Assembly: GCA_003354055.1 (NCBI GenBank)
Contig: PIVQ01000413.1
Span: forward strand, 1 to 6,641
DNA from: Desulfobacteraceae bacterium
GTDB lineage: Bacteria > Desulfobacterota > Desulfobacteria > Desulfobacterales > Desulfobacteraceae
Length of the DNA stretch: 6,641 nt
Direction of reading: 5' to 3'
Shown: piece after piece, positions 4,148-6,641 of the stretch
Layout: each line of letters begins with the position of its first letter
Position numbering within the stretch: position 1 is the stretch's first letter
The notes under the pieces: model-generated
Seen by the model: only the letters and a program-made list of their open reading frames with translations
Told to the model about the DNA's origin: nothing
Databases searched by the model: none
Position numbers and translations under genes: made by a program

Positions 4148-5758
4148 ATGAAACCTAAGACCTGTGTGACGCCGGAAGGCAGCTTCAGTGTAGGGATCCA
4201 CGATCCGGGCTTCCGGGTGGAGAATATGAGAGAAAATACGGCTTTATCCACACTTGGCAGACTGCCCGACGGCAGGCCTGTGGAAAACCATGTCAATTTT
4301 CCGTCATCCTCAGTCAACGCCGACCAGACAGACCGGATCTACGAAGTGGCCAACCCCTTTCCCTTCCGGGGCACCACCTTTATCAATTCGGCCTGGGCGG
4401 ACCGCCACGTAGGCCGGCCCGAGACTATATCCGCCCCGGCAAAGCCTGAGTGCTCCTTACGAAGCAACCTTGACGCCTGGCAAAAGACCAAAGGAGGGGA
4501 GACTAAGCTTCCCCCCATTCTGGATATCCTGCCCCGTCCCATGATGCTTGCCCTGGCCCAGGCCTCCACGGATCCGGATGAACTGGCTGCTCTGGCCCCA
4601 AAGGCCTGCGACCTTTTGTTTGACAAGGAAGGCAGCCCCACAGGTGTTGCCTTCAAAGAACTTGAAAACGGAATGCACGTCCCGGAAGTTCACGACCATG
4701 AACTCTATGATATCCTAGGCAACAATTCTTTCCTGCCGGATGCCTACAAAGAGGTGATGGTGCTCAGACCCGGTATCCAGGGAAGCAGCGAAATCATCGG
4801 GGAAGTGACTGAAGACACCCATGTTTTTGAATATCTGAGACGAAACTCCTACATTCCCTGGGGGCATTTTGCCTCTAATATGGCCAACGACGAAATAAGA
4901 TACAGGGCCCGGGACCTGCGCCCTTCCGACATGACAGGCATCCGCCATCTTTACTACCAACGGGTCTATGTGCGGGTGGCGGAGCAACTGGATCTGCCCC
5001 TGCCGGCAACCGGACGTTCCCTCACGCCCGAAGAACTGGAAGCCCTAAGAGAGGACATCCACATCCGGATTAATCAGAAGGGAACCTATCTCACCTTCAA
5101 TTCCGCGTTATGGGGTTGGAATTTCGGATTTGGATTTGCTCAGTCCGGCCACAGGCTCCACGCCTCCCACCAGATGATCCACCAGCAGAATGCCATGGTG
5201 CCCGGAACGGTGCCGGACCGAGAGGGAAATCCCTACGACTGCTTTTCCTGCGGTGACCTGGTCACAGACTTTATCCGGGAGTTCAAAAAAGCCCACAACC
5301 AGAATTTCTTTACTGCCTATATCCGGGCCATCCTGACAAATAAACGTACCGACGGTAAATCAGAAGGCCCCTCATCCCTGATTGTTTATGAGGATGACCA
5401 GGTCATTCTCTTTGCCCCCAAGGCCCAGGTCGGTGAATGGGAACTTACGCTCATGACCCAAAAACCCTGTGCCCATATTCTGGCTGCAGACACTAAAACC
5501 CGGACCAGCCTGGACCGGGCCATGCTGAAGGCAGTACAGGTTCTTGAAACTCTGGGTGCCCAGATGGTCACCAGTGTTGAATTTTCAGGACGATTCACCA
5601 CTCCGGATATTAGCCAGCACCTGGTCTATTCTTTCATACCGCGGCTGCCCTATGCACCGGACACCTTTTCCGAAGCCCAGCTCCGGTGGATCAGCGGCTG
5701 CTATCCTGAAGATTTTGCCCAGGCCTGCCGCAGGGCAATGCCACCCGACAAAGAATAA
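4148..5758 (+). CDS. GalT-like (HIT superfamily) protein, 536 aa
   Basis: The start MKPKTCVTPEGSFSVGIHDP is chosen because GGAG lies 7 bases before ATG and 1 bp separates it from the cupin stop. An earlier in-frame ATG at 4052 would overlap the cupin. The middle and C-terminal parts resemble galactose-1-phosphate uridylyltransferases, two-HIT-domain nucleotidyl transferases. KEVMVLRPGIQ (201-211) is like their HEVIVE strand. NFGFGFAQSGHRLHASHQ (325-342) followed by MIH parallels NxGxxAGASLxHPHxQ. WELTLMTQKP (431-440) and HLVYSFIPRLP (491-501), with YPEDFAQACRRA (519-530), parallel the C-terminal half. The HPH motif is replaced by HxxHxxHQxxH (His335, 338, 341, 345). A CFSC pair (365-368) could bind metal. 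The protein is longer than GalT (about 350), with an extra N-terminal region. It may transfer or phosphorolyse a nucleotide sugar; the substrate is unknown. Confidence 0.6.
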   Translation: MKPKTCVTPEGSFSVGIHDPGFRVENMRENTALSTLGRLPDGRPVENHVNFPSSSVNADQTDRIYEVANPFPFRGTTFINSAWADRHVGRPETISAPAKPECSLRSNLDAWQKTKGGETKLPPILDILPRPMMLALAQASTDPDELAALAPKACDLLFDKEGSPTGVAFKELENGMHVPEVHDHELYDILGNNSFLPDAYKEVMVLRPGIQGSSEIIGEVTEDTHVFEYLRRNSYIPWGHFASNMANDEIRYRARDLRPSDMTGIRHLYYQRVYVRVAEQLDLPLPATGRSLTPEELEALREDIHIRINQKGTYLTFNSALWGWNFGFGFAQSGHRLHASHQMIHQQNAMVPGTVPDREGNPYDCFSCGDLVTDFIREFKKAHNQNFFTAYIRAILTNKRTDGKSEGPSSLIVYEDDQVILFAPKAQVGEWELTLMTQKPCAHILAADTKTRTSLDRAMLKAVQVLETLGAQMVTSVEFSGRFTTPDISQHLVYSFIPRLPYAPDTFSEAQLRWISGCYPEDFAQACRRAMPPDKE

Positions 5759-5767
5759 GGAGGTCCC

Positions 5768-6175
5768 ATGATTCTCCATGATTTTACCTATGAATGGGAT
5801 GGAAAAAGCAAAGCCGGGAAAACCCCTATTTCCTGGTGGCCCGGCGCTTACCGGGTCAGAATCATACAACTGGGCAATGAGGACGACGGGGTCCAATACC
5901 TATTCCCTATTGCCGTTCTCTTAAAATCCGTAAAAACAGATGCGGCCATGAATACATCGTTAAAAAATTATATTCACAATTTTGCCGAAAAAATATCTGA
6001 AGCCTATGACCTGGATATCGAAAAAACCCTGTGGGTAGAACTGAGGGACAAAGTCAGGATTGCCCACCTGAATCCGGACAGAAAACTCACGGAAAAAACC
6101 CTGTTCTCATTTTCCTGGCGGGCTGCCAGACCCAATGAGCTTGATATGATTGCTCCTTATGTTCAAGATCTCTAA
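5768..6175 (+). CDS. Unrecognised protein of the cupin-GalT-like operon, 135 aa
   Basis: I do not recognise this protein. It starts 9 bp after the GalT-like gene with an excellent AAGGAGG ribosome site, so co-expression is nearly certain. The N-terminal half is rich in aromatics and strand-like: YEWDGKSKAGKTPISWWPGA (8-27), YRVRIIQLG (28-36), VQYLFPIAVLLK (42-53). A central helix follows, NTSLKNYIHNFAEKISEAYD (62-81), then strand-like LWVELRDKVRIAHL (88-101) and TLFSFSWRAARP (111-122). There are no cysteines, no signal peptide and no membrane segment, so it is likely soluble and cytoplasmic. Conserved-looking charged and Trp positions (Trp10, Trp23, Trp24, Trp89, Trp117) could form a ligand site. 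A partner or accessory subunit of the GalT-like protein is an inference from position only. Confidence 0.75.
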   Translation: MILHDFTYEWDGKSKAGKTPISWWPGAYRVRIIQLGNEDDGVQYLFPIAVLLKSVKTDAAMNTSLKNYIHNFAEKISEAYDLDIEKTLWVELRDKVRIAHLNPDRKLTEKTLFSFSWRAARPNELDMIAPYVQDL

Positions 6176-6249
6176 CCCGGATACAGGCATTTTATTTGGG
6201 GGGTAAGAAGTATCAACCACCTTCCCTGCTGCCCTTTTGTACGAAATAA

Positions 6250-6287
6250 GCCGGTTCCCGCTGCGCTGATTTGGGAGTGATACCGGC
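6250..6287 (+). other. Imperfect stem-loop after the GalT-like operon
   Basis: GCCGGT (6250-6255) pairs with ACCGGC (6282-6287), and TCCC (6256-6259) continues the stem with GGGA (6273-6276), leaving a five-base bulge (GTGAT) on the right side. This could stabilise the 3' end of the operon mRNA. No T-tract follows, so termination at this site would not be of the intrinsic type. Confidence 0.35.
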
Positions 6288-6301
6288 GGTCACGGGCTGC
6301 C

Positions 6302-6355
6302 TGTAGGTTCGCCAACCTACAAGCTACGAACAATCCAACCTACAAAACCCTACAA
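6302..6355. repeat. CCTACAA repeat cluster with hairpin
   Basis: TGTAGGTT (6302-6309) and AACCTACA (6314-6321) are perfect 8-bp arms around a 4-base loop. CCAACCTACAA occurs twice (6312-6322 and 6335-6345), and the shorter ACCCTACAA follows at 6347-6355. TTGTAGGTTGG-type sequences are familiar as dispersed intergenic repeats in several bacterial groups, so this may be a decayed member of such a family. The TGTAGG/CCTACA core also occurs in the hairpin at 1278-1300. Confidence 0.45.
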
Positions 6356-6371
6356 TAACACCCACATGTAA

Positions 6372-6390
6372 AATCGGATTTCAGCCGATT
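6372..6390. other. Short hairpin AATCGG/CCGATT
   Basis: AATCGG (6372-6377) and CCGATT (6385-6390) form a perfect 6-bp stem with a 7-base loop. It lies next to the CCTACAA cluster and may be part of the same repeat remnant. No T-tract follows. Confidence 0.3.
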
Positions 6391-6470
6391 GTAGAAATCC
6401 CTCAGCTTTATGACACTATACCCGGGTAAATTGGCAGCGCGGTATCTAGTGAAATGCTTTGATTTTAATA

Positions 6471-6513
6471 TGGAATTCAACCGGTGGAACTCAATCGGAT
6501 GAATTCCAACGGA
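6471..6513 (+). repeat. Three tandem 14-15 bp repeats upstream of the last gene
   Basis: Three consecutive imperfect units are seen: TGGAATTCAACCGG (6471-6484), TGGAACTCAATCGGA (6485-6499) and TGAATTCCAACGGA (6500-6513). They share the pattern TGGAAyTCAAyCGG. The outer two also give a perfect inverted pair, GGAATTCA (6472-6479) and TGAATTCC (6500-6507). They end directly before TATAAA (6514-6519), a possible -10 box with no good -35, so they occupy the place where an activator or repressor would bind to control the following gene. Confidence 0.5.
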
Positions 6514-6568
6514 TATAAAATAAAAGCCCGTAAATATAGCGCATAAAAAACTAAATCGGAGGAAGCAA

Positions 6569-6641
6569 ATGTCGTTGGAAAGCACTTACAGAGAGGCAAT
6601 GGCCCTGAATGAGATCCAGGATATGGCAGAGCGTGAAATCG
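6569..6641 (+). CDS. N-terminal fragment of an unidentified gene
   Basis: An ATG at 6569 is preceded by GGAGGAAGCAA, a strong ribosome site, and the frame stays open for 24 codons to the window edge: MSLESTYREAMALNEIQDMA followed by EREI. The visible part looks like a soluble amphipathic helix with no signal peptide. It is too short to assign to a family. The long upstream region with tandem repeats and a TATAAA box suggests that it has its own promoter. The gene continues beyond the window. Confidence 0.65.
   Translation, partial: MSLESTYREAMALNEIQDMAEREI

Larger units (their letters stand above)
6176..6568. other. 393-bp intergenic region rich in repeats and hairpins
   Basis: No convincing gene is present. 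The possible reading frames either lack a ribosome site or run over the start of the next gene. The region holds, in order, a G-run (GGGGGG near 6200), a long imperfect stem at 6250-6287, the CCTACAA repeat cluster at 6302-6355, a hairpin at 6372-6390, the perfect 10-bp palindrome TACCCGGGTA (6419-6428), and tandem repeats at 6471-6513 before a TATAAA box. No clear intrinsic terminator was found for the upstream operon. Confidence 0.6.

Noticed and set aside
6410..6502. 30-codon plus-strand open frame
   Set aside because: No ribosome site precedes it and it runs through the tandem repeats and palindrome, so it looks like chance.
6471..6513. Tandem repeats read as a CRISPR array
   Set aside because: The units are only 14-15 bp, contiguous and without spacers.
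6340..6585. 81-codon minus-strand open frame at the right end
   Set aside because: It would start inside the coding region of the gene at 6569 and cover its ribosome site, and its composition shows no recognisable domain.

Overview
The window looks like part of a chromosome from a Gram-negative, moderate-GC bacterium. An outer-membrane omptin-type protease with a signal peptide and a terminal Phe shows that an outer membrane exists. The overall look (small tautomerase and cupin genes, convergent HEAT-like genes, strong AGGAG ribosome sites) suggests a deltaproteobacterial sulfate reducer of the Desulfobacteraceae type. That placement is an impression only, because no rRNA or other marker gene is present.

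Left end (1-810): the 3' end of a HEAT-repeat gene (+) converges on a two-gene minus-strand unit. This unit holds a 52-residue ribbon-helix-helix (RHH) DNA-binding protein, shorter than 60 codons and easily missed, followed by a 61-residue HEAT-like protein. The convergent stop codons share a TTAA. Upstream of the RHH gene a perfect 8-bp inverted repeat overlaps a TTGACA -35 box, as expected for an autorepressor operator. A second, nested palindrome lies between this unit and the next gene.

Middle left (819-1763): a likely two-gene plus-strand operon encodes a PptA/4-oxalocrotonate-type tautomerase with an unusual C-terminal extension of about 80 residues, then a DUF985/Cupin_5 protein. A hairpin sits across the tautomerase stop codon, just before the cupin ribosome site.

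Middle (1791-3595): two minus-strand genes, each with a recognisable sigma70-type promoter. One encodes an unrecognised acidic, cysteine-free 220-residue protein. The other encodes a 320-residue omptin-family outer-membrane protease whose four catalytic residues appear intact, but whose P1 pocket and lipopolysaccharide site look altered.

Right (3721-6175): a consensus promoter (TTGACA-17-CATACT) drives a compact plus-strand operon of three genes with 1-bp and 9-bp gaps. They encode a small one-domain cupin with intact metal ligands, a 536-residue protein that resembles galactose-1-phosphate uridylyltransferases (HIT superfamily) but has a rearranged histidine motif, and an unrecognised 135-residue protein. 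This is the best candidate in the window for an undescribed metabolic unit, probably acting on a sugar phosphate or nucleotide sugar; the substrate cannot be read from the sequence.

Right end (6176-6641): about 390 bases without a convincing gene carry hairpins, a cluster of CCTACAA repeats that recalls dispersed intergenic repeats, and three tandem 14-15 bp repeats just upstream of a TATAAA box. The first 24 codons of a further gene follow. No tRNA, rRNA, CRISPR array, transposase or phage gene was seen.
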